Positions 27,239 through 36,018 of a DNA stretch of 64,000 bases are shown piece after piece (positions within the stretch are counted from its first letter, which is position 1; every line of letters starts with the position of its first letter). Origin of the DNA: Blautia schinkii DSM 10518 (GTDB taxonomy: Bacteria; Bacillota; Clostridia; Lachnospirales; Lachnospiraceae). A program made the position numbers and the translations under genes. The stretch spans positions 51,611 to 115,610 of the forward strand of contig JNKJ01000023.1 in the NCBI GenBank assembly GCA_000702025.1, given 5' to 3'. Under the pieces are notes generated by a model. The model was not told the origin of the DNA. It searched no databases and worked only from the letters and a program-made list of their open reading frames with translations.

Positions 27239-27301
27239 AAGGACAAAATCCCTGCTGCCCTTTCAATATGGTCACAGAAATTTTGTCCTTATAAATTTTT
27301 T
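27239..27301 (+). terminator. Terminator after pxpA
   Basis: An 11-bp stem, aaggacaaaat paired with attttgtcctt across a 30-base loop, is followed by a T-rich tail. It starts within the first bases after the pxpA stop. Confidence 0.7.
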
Positions 27302-27383
27302 CATCTATTTTATATCAATCTTGTCTTTGGTAATTCATCTCGCCACCTGTAGAGATGGGAAAATTCTCACTTATTTTGTTAAA

Positions 27384-28400
27384 TTACTCATCGTATCCGT
27401 TCGGATTGTTAGACTGCCATCTCCATGAGTCTTCGCACATCTCCTTGATTCCGAACTCTGCCTTCCAGCCCAGTTCCTTCTCTGCCTTTGCAGCGTCGGA
27501 ATAGCAGGTGGCAATATCGCCGGGGCGGCGCGGTTTGATGGTATAAGGAATCTTCACGCCGGTAGCGGCCTCGAAGTTCTTCACGATGTCCAGCACGCTG
27601 TAGCCGTTGCCTGTGCCGAGATTGTAAATGTTGAGGCCTGACTTGTCCTCGATTTTCTTAAGGGCTTTTACATGGCCTTTTGCCAAATCTACTACATGGA
27701 TGTAATCTCTCACACCTGTGCCGTCCGGGGTATCATAATCGTCACCGAATACGCCCAGCTCTTTCAGCTTGCCTACGGCTACCTGGGTGATGTATGGCAT
27801 AAGGTTGTTCGGAATGCCGTTCGGATTCTCGCCGATGGTACCGCTCTTGTGAGCGCCGATTGGGTTAAAGTAGCGCAGAAGCACTACATTCCACTCCTGG
27901 TCTGCTTTCTGGATATCGGAAAGAATCTGCTCCAGCATGGATTTCGTCCAGCCGTAGGGGTTGGTACACTGTCCCTTGGGGCACTCTTCTGTGATCGGAA
28001 TAATAGCCGGGTCGCCGTATACGGTTGCAGAAGAAGAGAAAATGATATTTTTTACGCCGTGTTTTCTCATTACGTCTACAAGTGTGAGGGTTCCTGCGAT
28101 ATTGTTCTCGTAATATTCCCATGGCTTTGCCACGGATTCGCCTACTGCCTTAAGTCCGGCAAAGTGAATACAGGAATCAATACTTTCTTTTTCAAAAACC
28201 TCATTGAGCGCGTCACGGTCCAGAATGTCCGCTTTGTAGAATTTCACCGGCTTGCCTGTAATCTTCTCCACTCTCTCGAGAGATTTCTCACTGGAGTTGC
28301 TGAGGTTGTCCAACACCACTACGTCATATCCTGCGTTCTGCAGCTCCACCACTGTGTGACTGCCGATGTAACCTGCTCCGCCTGTAACTAAAATTGCCAT
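27384..28400 (-). CDS. galE: UDP-glucose/UDP-N-acetylglucosamine 4-epimerase
   Basis: A 338-residue SDR epimerase. [19 protein letters not shown] is the NAD motif, [10 protein letters not shown] and the catalytic [12 protein letters not shown] (Tyr-x3-Lys) follow, and [12 protein letters not shown] is the standard GalE signature. It interconverts UDP-Glc and UDP-Gal and, in this family, often UDP-GlcNAc and UDP-GalNAc. It ends the galacto-N-biose gene set after the kinase gene, the role GalE (LnpD) plays in bifidobacteria. Confidence 0.95.
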   Translation of the reverse strand: MAILVTGGAGYIGSHTVVELQNAGYDVVVLDNLSNSSEKSLERVEKITGKPVKFYKADILDRDALNEVFEKESIDSCIHFAGLKAVGESVAKPWEYYENNIAGTLTLVDVMRKHGVKNIIFSSSATVYGDPAIIPITEECPKGQCTNPYGWTKSMLEQILSDIQKADQEWNVVLLRYFNPIGAHKSGTIGENPNGIPNNLMPYITQVAVGKLKELGVFGDDYDTPDGTGVRDYIHVVDLAKGHVKALKKIEDKSGLNIYNLGTGNGYSVLDIVKNFEAATGVKIPYTIKPRRPGDIATCYSDAAKAEKELGWKAEFGIKEMCEDSWRWQSNNPNGYDE

Positions 28401-28500
28401 AATCTCGTCCTCCTAACTTCTTGCTTGCTGATATATAGTCATCGACCCTGGCTCGGACTTATGTAAAGACTGCCTGCCCAGTTACCCTACTATATTATCA

Positions 28501-29604
28501 CTATTTATATTTTTCTACAATATCTTTCATCTGTGGAAGCTTTTCCTCCATGTCGCTGACCAGCTTAAATTGTGTGCGGCAGCGGTCCAGATTGTGTCCT
28601 TCTCTATGGATTTTAAAGTAATGGTCCCCCTCCAGATAATCGGTGAGGAAACGCATTCCACACTCAAAGGTCATGAGAATCGCGCCCATGGGCAGCATTT
28701 CCAGCTCCAGGTCAGTGAGTGCGCCCGCGCAGCCCTCGATGAAGCCTTTTACATAAACCTCGTAGAGATGGAGATTGCAGGAAACCTTGGACAGATCCTG
28801 CTCATCCTCTGCGCCTGTGCTTGCGCCGAACCGGATGGAATCGCCGAAATCATTTACGGAAAGCCCGGGCATAACCGTATCCAGATCGATCACGCAGATG
28901 GCTGCTCCTGTCTTATCGTCGATCATAATATTGTTAAGCTTGGTGTCATTGTGTGTAACACGCAGCGGCAGTTCTCCCTGTTCCTGCATATCACATAAGG
29001 TATGGGCCAGGGCTTCGCGGTCCAGCACAAATTGGATTTCTTTTTGTACGCCCTCTGCCCGTTTGCAGGGATCAGCATCCACAGCAGCCTTGAACTTGCG
29101 GAAACGGTCCACTGTATTGTGGAAATCCACGATAGTCTCATGCAGGGTTTCCGCCGGATAGTCTGCCAGCAGTCTCTGGAAATGGCCGAAAGCTACCGCA
29201 CTCTGATAGAAATCGTTGTCATTTTCCACAAGGTCAAAGCAGGTTGCACCCTCTATAAAAATATATACCCGCCAGTAATCTCCCTGAGAATCCACATAAT
29301 AAGGATTGCCGTCGCGTGTGCTTACCAGATTGAGGGTTTCACGCTCCACGTCACCGCCGGCCTCCTCAATCTTTTTCTTCAGCCAGCTTGTCACGCCGCT
29401 GATGTTTTCCATCAGTTCCACAGGCTTGGTGAAAATACTTTTATTCATTCTCTGGAGGATGTACCGCTTATCACTTCCATTCTCAGAGAATGTGAGGCGG
29501 AAGGTATCATTGATATGTCCGCTTCCAAAAGGAATACATTCCTTAAGCTCTCCGTCAAGGGAAAAGGCTCCGATGACTTCTTTCAAAATATCTTTCAGTT
29601 CCAA
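28501..29604 (-). CDS. nahK: N-acetylhexosamine 1-kinase (NahK-like)
   Basis: A 367-residue kinase of the aminoglycoside phosphotransferase fold. The nucleotide loop is FGSGHINDTFRL, the catalytic loop THNDTKLNNIMID (Asp-x4-Asn) and the metal site CVIDLDTVMPG. This pattern is that of NahK/LnpB, which phosphorylates GlcNAc or GalNAc at C-1 in the lacto-N-biose/galacto-N-biose pathway. The start is TTG 29604, directly after the stop of the previous gene, with GGAGG 8 bases upstream. The gene order with galE and GH112 genes supports the role. Confidence 0.88.
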   Translation of the reverse strand: MELKDILKEVIGAFSLDGELKECIPFGSGHINDTFRLTFSENGSDKRYILQRMNKSIFTKPVELMENISGVTSWLKKKIEEAGGDVERETLNLVSTRDGNPYYVDSQGDYWRVYIFIEGATCFDLVENDNDFYQSAVAFGHFQRLLADYPAETLHETIVDFHNTVDRFRKFKAAVDADPCKRAEGVQKEIQFVLDREALAHTLCDMQEQGELPLRVTHNDTKLNNIMIDDKTGAAICVIDLDTVMPGLSVNDFGDSIRFGASTGAEDEQDLSKVSCNLHLYEVYVKGFIEGCAGALTDLELEMLPMGAILMTFECGMRFLTDYLEGDHYFKIHREGHNLDRCRTQFKLVSDMEEKLPQMKDIVEKYK

Positions 29605-30534
29605 TTAAGCTTCCTCCCATAATTTCTCCGGATAAAGGCCCTGGTCCTTGAGGCTCTGGATGGCAGCCACCACCACTGGCTTATCCTCTTTATAAGTGAC
29701 GCCGTACCATTTATCCATAGATTTGAGTACCTTAACGACAGCCTTCTTTTCGCCCAGAAGCTCATCCACCACGAAGGGCAGGAAGTATTCGCATTTGAGC
29801 GGGTTTTTCTCCAGGTTCTCATCCAGGAACTTGGCAAATCTGTCCTTCAGCTCCTTTAAAATGCTCTCGGAAAAGCCCCACATGTTCATGGAAACAGTGC
29901 TTCCTTCCGGAATCTCCACCCATGTGGCTCCGTCGTCCTCTGTATATGCAGCGCCGCCCTCCCGTTTCTCAATGTGGGTGCGCTCGTTGATTTCCACTAA
30001 ATAGTCATTCTCATCTGTGACACATACGCCTCTTGCCACATGTCCGTTGTCTGTGAGGGTATTCTCCAACTTGTAGCCCACCATCATATACTGGTAGACA
30101 CCGCTCTCCTCCTGACCTGCTGCCAGGAAATCGTATGCCATCTTAAATGCATGACTGCCGTAATAATCATCTGCATTGATGACCGCAAACGGTCCGTCCA
30201 CCTCTCCGATGCAGCTTAATACCGCATGACCTGTACCCCATGGCTTCACTCTGCCCTCCGGCACTTCATAACCCTCCGGTAGATTGTGGAGGTCCTGGAA
30301 TACATATGACACCTCGACCTGCTTGCTCAGACGGTCGCCGATGGCTTCCTTAAAATCAGCTTCATTCTCTTTTTTAATGATGAACACTACTTTTTCAAAC
30401 CCTGCTTTGACTGCATCATAAATTGAAAAGTCTATGATGATGTGTCCTGCGCTGTCGATAGGATCAATCTGCTTCAATCCGCCGTAGCGGCTTCCCATTC
30501 CTGCTGCCATAACAACTAATACTGGTTTTTTCAT
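29605..30534 (-). CDS. Sugar-1-phosphate nucleotidyltransferase (UTP-dependent, GalT replacement candidate)
   Basis: A 309-residue enzyme with the GT-A nucleotidyltransferase signature VMAAGMGSRYGGLKQIDP at the N-terminus and VINADDYYG near residue 105. The ATG at 30534 has AGAAGGG at the right distance; the ATG three codons upstream does not. It probably joins UTP with Gal-1-P, GlcNAc-1-P or GalNAc-1-P. In the bifidobacterial pathway GalT (LnpC) fills this step; no galT is seen here, so this enzyme is the likely substitute. The substrate is inferred from neighbours. Confidence 0.8.
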   Translation of the reverse strand: MKKPVLVVMAAGMGSRYGGLKQIDPIDSAGHIIIDFSIYDAVKAGFEKVVFIIKKENEADFKEAIGDRLSKQVEVSYVFQDLHNLPEGYEVPEGRVKPWGTGHAVLSCIGEVDGPFAVINADDYYGSHAFKMAYDFLAAGQEESGVYQYMMVGYKLENTLTDNGHVARGVCVTDENDYLVEINERTHIEKREGGAAYTEDDGATWVEIPEGSTVSMNMWGFSESILKELKDRFAKFLDENLEKNPLKCEYFLPFVVDELLGEKKAVVKVLKSMDKWYGVTYKEDKPVVVAAIQSLKDQGLYPEKLWEEA

Positions 30535-30689
30535 GATGTTCATTCCCTTCTTTTATTCTTTACACCATTATACAGCTTACGCTATTTTAGTTCTTTTGTC
30601 GATTGTTCTTTTTTTTTATTCTATTGATTATCTTCTATGGTCCGGATTGACTGGGCCGCCTGAGCTGGCTTACGCGGCGGTTTATATCC

Positions 30690-30717
30690 AAAAAGAGGCA
30701 CCTTACGCAGGTACCTC
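30690..30717 (-). terminator. Terminator between ABC permease and nucleotidyltransferase genes
   Basis: On the minus strand GAGGTACCT-gcgta-AGGTGCCTC is followed by five T. It separates the importer genes from the three metabolic genes downstream and may act as a partial stop. Confidence 0.7.
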
Positions 30718-30741
30718 CTCCAGTGGGCCAGCGCCCTTGTC

Positions 30742-31620
30742 TTAACCCTTGATGCCGCCGGTAACTCCGCCGATGATCTTCTCAGATAAGAAAATATAAA
30801 GAATAAAGGTCGGCAGGAACACGATGATAACTGCCGCAAACATACCTGCCCAGTCTCCGGTGTACTTCATGGAGTTGATCATTCCGTAAAGTCCGGGAGC
30901 AACCGGTTTTAATTTGTCCGAGCTTGCAAAGATCAGGGACAGGAAATATTCGTTCCAGATATTGATAAAGTTAAAAATAGTCACGGTAACGATTCCTGAC
31001 TGAGCCATCGGGAACATGATCTTCCAGAAGGTACGCATGGGCGGACAGCCGTCAATGGCTGCAGCCTCCTCGTAGGTCTTGGAAATGTTGCTGAAAAAGG
31101 TCAGCAGGAAAATCGTGGTGTACGGCACATTGATACCCACATACAGAATGATCAGCGTCGTCTTTGCCACAGGAATGTTATTGAGAATGCCGAGTCCTGA
31201 AATCAAACTGAAAAGCGGAAGCACTACCATGATCGCCGGAACACCCATTGCGGACACAAAGCCGGTCTGGATAAATTTGTTTGCAATAAACTCAAAGCGC
31301 GACAGTACATACGCTGCCGGTGCGCACACCAGGATCAGCACGGTACAGGAAACGACGGAATACAGCAGGGAATTGCCGAAAAATCCTGCAACACCGGAGC
31401 CGTTCCATGCTTTTGCATAGTTTTCAAAATGAAGACCTGACTCAAACTTCAGCGCCTTGCCCTGGAAAATTTCTGCTGTGGTCGAGAAACTGGCCCCAAA
31501 CACCCAGCCCAGAAGCACAATGGTAAAGATAACCCAAAGAATGAGGATTATATAGCCAGGGGCAAGCTTCAGCTCTTTTTTTAAGTTAAATGGTTTACGC
31601 GGTTCTTTTTCTTTTGCCAT
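30742..31620 (-). CDS. ABC sugar transporter permease, MalG-type (system A)
   Basis: A 292-residue inner-membrane protein with six membrane segments. The cytoplasmic EAA loop is TYEEAAAIDGCPPMRTFWKIMFPMAQ, as in CUT1-family sugar importers. The second permease and the solute-binding protein lie upstream in the same operon, and the next gene starts 15 bp away. No ATPase gene is present, so a shared MsmX-type ATPase elsewhere is expected, as is common for CUT1 systems in Firmicutes. Confidence 0.92.
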   Translation of the reverse strand: MAKEKEPRKPFNLKKELKLAPGYIILILWVIFTIVLLGWVFGASFSTTAEIFQGKALKFESGLHFENYAKAWNGSGVAGFFGNSLLYSVVSCTVLILVCAPAAYVLSRFEFIANKFIQTGFVSAMGVPAIMVVLPLFSLISGLGILNNIPVAKTTLIILYVGINVPYTTIFLLTFFSNISKTYEEAAAIDGCPPMRTFWKIMFPMAQSGIVTVTIFNFINIWNEYFLSLIFASSDKLKPVAPGLYGMINSMKYTGDWAGMFAAVIIVFLPTFILYIFLSEKIIGGVTGGIKG

Positions 31621-31634
31621 AGCTCATCCCTCCT

Positions 31635-32522
31635 TTAGAATTCAAGATCATCGTCTCTGATCACCTTGTTACAGATGGTGAAGACAATTACCACACAGAG
31701 ACTGAGAAGCACGCCGACCGCCGCTCCTAAACCAGAGTTACGCTCCGTTACCGTATTGCCGCCGCCGAATATTTGGGCGTACATATATACGTAGGGGGTG
31801 ATGGTCTGCGTATCCGCCGTAACATTGGAAAACAACTGTGACCATACGAAGAAGCCCACTGAGCTTACGGACCACATGGTGATGTTTGTTTTAAACACGC
31901 CTTTCAGAAGAGGCATTGTCATATAGCGGAACTGTGCAATCTTATTGGCGCCGTCAATGGTGGCAGCCTCGTAATATTCCGGGCTGATGCGCTCAATACC
32001 GCTTAGCCAGATGAGCATATGATATCCCACCATACCGAAGCAGTATGCAAGCACAAGAGCCATAAACTTATGCTCGTTGTCCAGGAGCTGTACCTTCGCC
32101 AGGTTATCCAGGTGAAGTGTTTCCAGGATGCTCTTGATCAGACCGAAGCGTGGGCTGTACACATACTGCAGCCACATGGTTGCCAGAGCCACTGCACTGA
32201 CGATATTCGGCATATAAATAATCGCACGGAAAAACTTTTTACCACGGATACCGCTGGTCAGAATAACCGCAAACAACAGGGATAAGGTCATGACAATCAA
32301 ACCGCCATATAACCAGATACGGAACAGGTTGAATGAAGCGGTACGGAACAAGCTTGTGTTAAAGAGCTTCACATAGTTGTCCACACCTACGAAGGTCCAC
32401 AGCTTCATCGGGTCTGTCACGCCTTCGATATTAAAGAGACTCATAATGACTGTACGCACGATCGGATAGAGGAAAATACCCAGGAACAAAATCACCGCCG
32501 GCGTAAGAAATACAACAATCAT
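31635..32522 (-). CDS. ABC sugar transporter permease, MalF-type (system A)
   Basis: A 295-residue CUT1 permease with six membrane segments and the EAA loop EYYEAATIDGANKIAQFRYMTMPLL. The good ribosome site AGGAGGGAG is spaced for a TTG at 32539, as in the paralogue of system B. Here, however, that TTG is out of frame: seven A follow it where eight would be needed. The open frame has ATG 32522 without a clear ribosome site. Translation may rely on slippage at the A run, or the assembly may lack one A. Confidence 0.88.
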   Translation of the reverse strand: MIVVFLTPAVILFLGIFLYPIVRTVIMSLFNIEGVTDPMKLWTFVGVDNYVKLFNTSLFRTASFNLFRIWLYGGLIVMTLSLLFAVILTSGIRGKKFFRAIIYMPNIVSAVALATMWLQYVYSPRFGLIKSILETLHLDNLAKVQLLDNEHKFMALVLAYCFGMVGYHMLIWLSGIERISPEYYEAATIDGANKIAQFRYMTMPLLKGVFKTNITMWSVSSVGFFVWSQLFSNVTADTQTITPYVYMYAQIFGGGNTVTERNSGLGAAVGVLLSLCVVIVFTICNKVIRDDDLEF

Positions 32523-32577
32523 TGTTTTGTTTTTTTCAAGTTGACTCCCTCCTTCTCCTATATTTACTGACTTTCAT

Positions 32578-32614
32578 AAAAAGATGGCGGCAGCGTATAA
32601 ACGATGCCACCATC
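32578..32614 (-). terminator. Attenuating terminator after solute-binding protein gene A
   Basis: On the minus strand GATGGTGGCA ... TGCCGCCATC is followed by five T. A hairpin between a binding-protein gene and its permeases typically raises the protein's relative expression. Confidence 0.7.
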
Positions 32615-32672
32615 TCCTAATAAACTACTTATTTGCTATGCTTGCTGCAAACTTATTAATTATGAATCTCTA

Positions 32673-33920
32673 TTATGCTGCACTCTTCATCGCTTCTACG
32701 AACTCATCTGCTGTCATAGTTCCAGCCATTAATTTGATAAAGTTTTCTTTGATGATAGGAGTCATATCAACGTTTGTCTCTACGCCTACTGCCCAGGTGA
32801 AACGTGTGGTACTGTTATCGATGAGCGGTTTTGCACAAGCTACCATCTCCGGCCACTCTGCGTTTGTGGTGTCTGCCGGGATACCTACGGACATTTCGGA
32901 TAATTTCTTATCATATTCGCCCTTGGTTATGTAGGTGATCAGATCGAATGCTTCTTTAGCAAGCTTGGTGTCTTTGTTGATACCAAATACCTGTGCGCCG
33001 AAGTTGTTGGTCTCAACACCGTTTGCTCCGTTCTCAAGTGCCGGATATGCAAAGCAGCCCCATTTGAAGTCCGGGCCGGCCATATCCTTAACTTCGTTCG
33101 GAAGCCAGGAGCCGTTTAAGTACATTGCTGCTGTTCCAAGTGCAAGCTCGGTATTCTGTCCTGCCGGCCATACGTTGGAGCCAACCATCTCAGAATAGTA
33201 TCCGCTAGTTGCAAGATTCTCGATATCCTGTGCCATCTGAAGAACTGCCGGGTCATCCCATTTGCCTTCTGTTACGATCTCAACTACCTTCTCCTCGCCA
33301 ACGAGTCTGCCGAGATGATAGCCGATTACGCTTGTTGCATATGCATCGTCCATGGTCATCGGGGTGATGCCTGCGTCTTTTAACTTCTGGCATACATCCA
33401 GGAACTCTGCCCATGTAGTAGGCTCGCTCTCGATGCCAGCCTGCTCAAACAAATCTTTATTATAGAAGAAAGCAAATACATTCGGCTGATACGGAATGGT
33501 CTTAAGTGTTCCGTCGCCTGCCTCACGGCATGCTGACATCATAGCCGGGATTGCGGTCTCTTCGTAATTAGCTTCTTTTGCTAAATCCTCTAAGTCCAAA
33601 AGATATTTGCCGTACATACCATTTACACGGTCGATATCCTCATCGAAAATGTCAATCTGTGTGCCGCCGTCCAGTGCTGGCTGAAGAGCCTCACGGTTGC
33701 CGGTACGGCCTTTAAACTGAAGGTCAACCTTCACGCCTGTTTCTGCCACATAAGCGTCAACAGCTTCCTGGATTGCCTGTCCCTGCGGCTCTGTGGACTC
33801 CCACATAGACCAGTAAACAAGTGTGTCGTCAGCAGCGGAAACGGTAGCTGCCGGAATTGCCATTGTTCCCACCATTGCTGCACATAAAGCTGCGCTGAGT
33901 AATTTCTTTTTCAGTCCCAT
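32673..33920 (-). CDS. ABC sugar transporter solute-binding protein (system A)
   Basis: A 415-residue secreted protein of solute-binding family 1. The start ATG 33920 has AAGGAGG at 10 bases; frames further upstream lack one. The signal peptide is KKKLLSAALCAAMVGTMAIPAATVSA, with a signal peptidase I-type site before ADD. The Cys in it does not fit a lipobox (Leu precedes it), so a lipid anchor is doubtful. Mature sequence LVYWSMWESTEPQGQAIQEAV is typical of CUT1 binding proteins. It is preceded by three ATTGTGYAAA operator repeats. Confidence 0.92.
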   Translation of the reverse strand: MGLKKKLLSAALCAAMVGTMAIPAATVSAADDTLVYWSMWESTEPQGQAIQEAVDAYVAETGVKVDLQFKGRTGNREALQPALDGGTQIDIFDEDIDRVNGMYGKYLLDLEDLAKEANYEETAIPAMMSACREAGDGTLKTIPYQPNVFAFFYNKDLFEQAGIESEPTTWAEFLDVCQKLKDAGITPMTMDDAYATSVIGYHLGRLVGEEKVVEIVTEGKWDDPAVLQMAQDIENLATSGYYSEMVGSNVWPAGQNTELALGTAAMYLNGSWLPNEVKDMAGPDFKWGCFAYPALENGANGVETNNFGAQVFGINKDTKLAKEAFDLITYITKGEYDKKLSEMSVGIPADTTNAEWPEMVACAKPLIDNSTTRFTWAVGVETNVDMTPIIKENFIKLMAGTMTADEFVEAMKSAA

Positions 33921-33999
33921 AAAAAAATACCTCCTTGAATAATGATTTATTAGTTCTGCTCCAACACGGCATTGTCTATAACCCATCAAAACCGCGTCC

Positions 34000-34067
34000 T
34001 TATGTATATAATTTTAGCATTTTTGCACAATTAGTATTTACACAATCATTCATTCGTTTTGCACAAT
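34000..34067 (-). promoter_or_regulatory. Operator repeats and promoter of system A
   Basis: Minus-strand ATTGTGCAAA occurs at 34058-34067 and 34022-34031, and ATTGTGTAAA at 34037-34046. The first pair is 21 bp apart, two helical turns, which is usual for AraC-type half-sites. The -10-like TAAAATTATA follows at about 34007-34017. Confidence 0.6.
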
Positions 34068-34077
34068 TCGTACACAA

Positions 34078-34099
34078 AAGGGAGGTGTTTCCACCTCCC
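34078..34099 (-). terminator. Terminator between transporter systems B and A
   Basis: On the minus strand GGGAGGTG-GAAA-CACCTCCC is followed by TTTTGTG. It lies after the last permease of system B and before the operators of system A, so each importer has its own promoter. Confidence 0.8.
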
Positions 34100-34127
34100 C
34101 TTGTCTATTATAGCCAAATAACAATTC

Positions 34128-35006
34128 TTAACCTTTGATGCCGCCGCCTGTAACTCCGGCGATGATCTTCTCCGACAATACCACATAAATAATGAAGGTC
34201 GGCAGGAACACAATGATAACCGCAGCGAACAGGCCGCCCCAGTTACCGGTGTACTGCATGGAGGTCAGTACGCTCTTAAGTCCGGGTCCTACGGACATGT
34301 TCTTCTCGGTAGCACCGAAGATCAATGAGATAAAATATTCATTCCAGATATTCATAAAGTTGAAGATACCAACCGTCACAATACCGGGCTGAGCCAGAGG
34401 CATCATGATCTTCCAGAAGGTTTTCATGGGCGAGCAGCCGTCAATGGCAGCCGCCTCTTCGTAAGTCCTGGACAGGTTTGCGAAGAACGTCATCAGGAAG
34501 GTGGTGGTAAACGGTACCTGCATACCTATGTACAAAAGGATCAGGATGATCTTAGTCCCGGTCAGATGGGCCTTGGTAGCCAGTCCGAACAGCGGAAGCA
34601 CGATCATGATCTGCGGAATACTCATAGCCACGATAAAACTGGAGCTTAAAACCTTGTTTCCCAGGAAAGTGAATCTGGCCAGCACATAGGAGCAGGGCGC
34701 AGAGATCAGAATCGTGAAAAAGGTTCCAAGTACTGCATAAATCGCGGAGTTCATAAAGAATACTTTAATATTGTTGGACGACCATGCAGCCGCATAGTTT
34801 TCCGGATGAAGCCCTGATGCAAATTTCAATGTCTGACCCTTCATGATCTCAGGTGAAGTCGAGAAGCTGGCAGCCACAATCCACAGAAGCGCGCAGACGG
34901 TGAAAGCCACCCAGATGATCAACAGAATATAACCGGGAATCAGCTTCGCCTCTCTTTTCGCGTTAAAGGGCTCCCGCACTTTCTTTTCTTTTTCTTTCTT
35001 AGCCAT
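34128..35006 (-). CDS. ABC sugar transporter permease, MalG-type (system B)
   Basis: A 292-residue CUT1 permease that closely resembles the system A copy (for example the shared TYEEAAAIDGC EAA loop and the ALKFASGLHPENYA-type loop). It has six membrane segments. The two systems look like an old tandem duplication, with both permeases and the binding protein copied. It ends the system B operon just before a terminator. Confidence 0.92.
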   Translation of the reverse strand: MAKKEKEKKVREPFNAKREAKLIPGYILLIIWVAFTVCALLWIVAASFSTSPEIMKGQTLKFASGLHPENYAAAWSSNNIKVFFMNSAIYAVLGTFFTILISAPCSYVLARFTFLGNKVLSSSFIVAMSIPQIMIVLPLFGLATKAHLTGTKIILILLYIGMQVPFTTTFLMTFFANLSRTYEEAAAIDGCSPMKTFWKIMMPLAQPGIVTVGIFNFMNIWNEYFISLIFGATEKNMSVGPGLKSVLTSMQYTGNWGGLFAAVIIVFLPTFIIYVVLSEKIIAGVTGGGIKG

Positions 35007-35022
35007 CTCTCATTCCTCCTTT

Positions 35023-35925
35023 CTAGAATTCCAGGTCGTCTTCTCTGAACAGCCTGTTCACGAGGAAGAAGATAAGCAATACCACAAGTGCCATGAGGAT
35101 ACCGACTGCCGCGCCCTTACCAGGCATACGTTCAGACATACCGGTATTACCGAATACAATATTATACATATACACCACCGGGGTGATGGTCTGACTCTCG
35201 GAGTTGACCGGTGACCACATCTGCGACCACACGAAGAAACCTACCACACTTACGGTCCAGAAAGTCAGTATAGTCTTAAACACACCCTTCAGCAATGGCA
35301 GGGTGATGTGGAAGAACTGCTGCAGCTTATTTGCACCGTCGATCGTAGCTGCTTCATAGTAATCCTGCGGCAGACGCTCGATGCCGCTCAGGAAGATGAG
35401 CATGAAATAACCCACGGAGCCGAAACTGAACGCAATGAGCAGGGACCAGAATTTCATGTCGCCGTTCATATAGTCCGTGCGTGCCAGCTTATCCAACCCA
35501 AGAGTGGCAAAAATATTGTGAATCATACCGAATCTTTTCTGGAAAATATAGTAGATCCACATATTTGCGAATGCAACCGCACTGATGATATTCGGCAGAT
35601 AAATAATCGCACGCCAGAAGGATTTTGCGCGTACGCCGTTGGTGAGGATAACAGCAAACAGAAGTGCAAAAAATATAACGCCAATGCCGCCGATCAGCCA
35701 GATCATCAGCATATTTTTCATTGCGGTCATAAAGATGGATGTTTTCAAAAGCTCCGCATAGTTGGCTAAGCCTACGAATTCCCATGTGCTCATAGAATCA
35801 CTCACACTGGCCATGGTAAAAAAGCTCATCATTGCCGTACGGATTACCGGGTAAAGGAACATGACAAGAAAAACGATTGTCGCCGGCAGGGTAAAACAGA
35901 TTATCATTGTTTTATTTTTCTTCAA
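35023..35925 (-). CDS. ABC sugar transporter permease, MalF-type (system B)
   Basis: A 300-residue CUT1 permease with the EAA loop DYYEAATIDGANKLQQFFHITLPLL. I place the start at TTG 35925 because AAGGAGGGGG lies five bases upstream; the longer frame from 36000 crosses the terminator hairpin and is not credible. The N-terminus then reads MKKNKTMIICFTLPA, a positively charged tail before the first membrane segment. The next gene starts 17 bp away. Confidence 0.92.
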   Translation of the reverse strand: MKKNKTMIICFTLPATIVFLVMFLYPVIRTAMMSFFTMASVSDSMSTWEFVGLANYAELLKTSIFMTAMKNMLMIWLIGGIGVIFFALLFAVILTNGVRAKSFWRAIIYLPNIISAVAFANMWIYYIFQKRFGMIHNIFATLGLDKLARTDYMNGDMKFWSLLIAFSFGSVGYFMLIFLSGIERLPQDYYEAATIDGANKLQQFFHITLPLLKGVFKTILTFWTVSVVGFFVWSQMWSPVNSESQTITPVVYMYNIVFGNTGMSERMPGKGAAVGILMALVVLLIFFLVNRLFREDDLEF

Positions 35926-35964
35926 GGATACCCCCTCCTTTCCTCTCTGCATCCAAGAAAAGCA

Positions 35965-35994
35965 AAGGGGCGTCAGCAAAAACCGCCGCCCCTT
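35965..35994 (-). terminator. Attenuating terminator after solute-binding protein gene B
   Basis: On the minus strand AAGGGGCG ... CGCCCCTT is followed by TGCTTTT. Its position mirrors the hairpin in system A. Confidence 0.65.
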
Positions 35995-36018
35995 ACGCAT
36001 TCACTTACACTTGATAGC

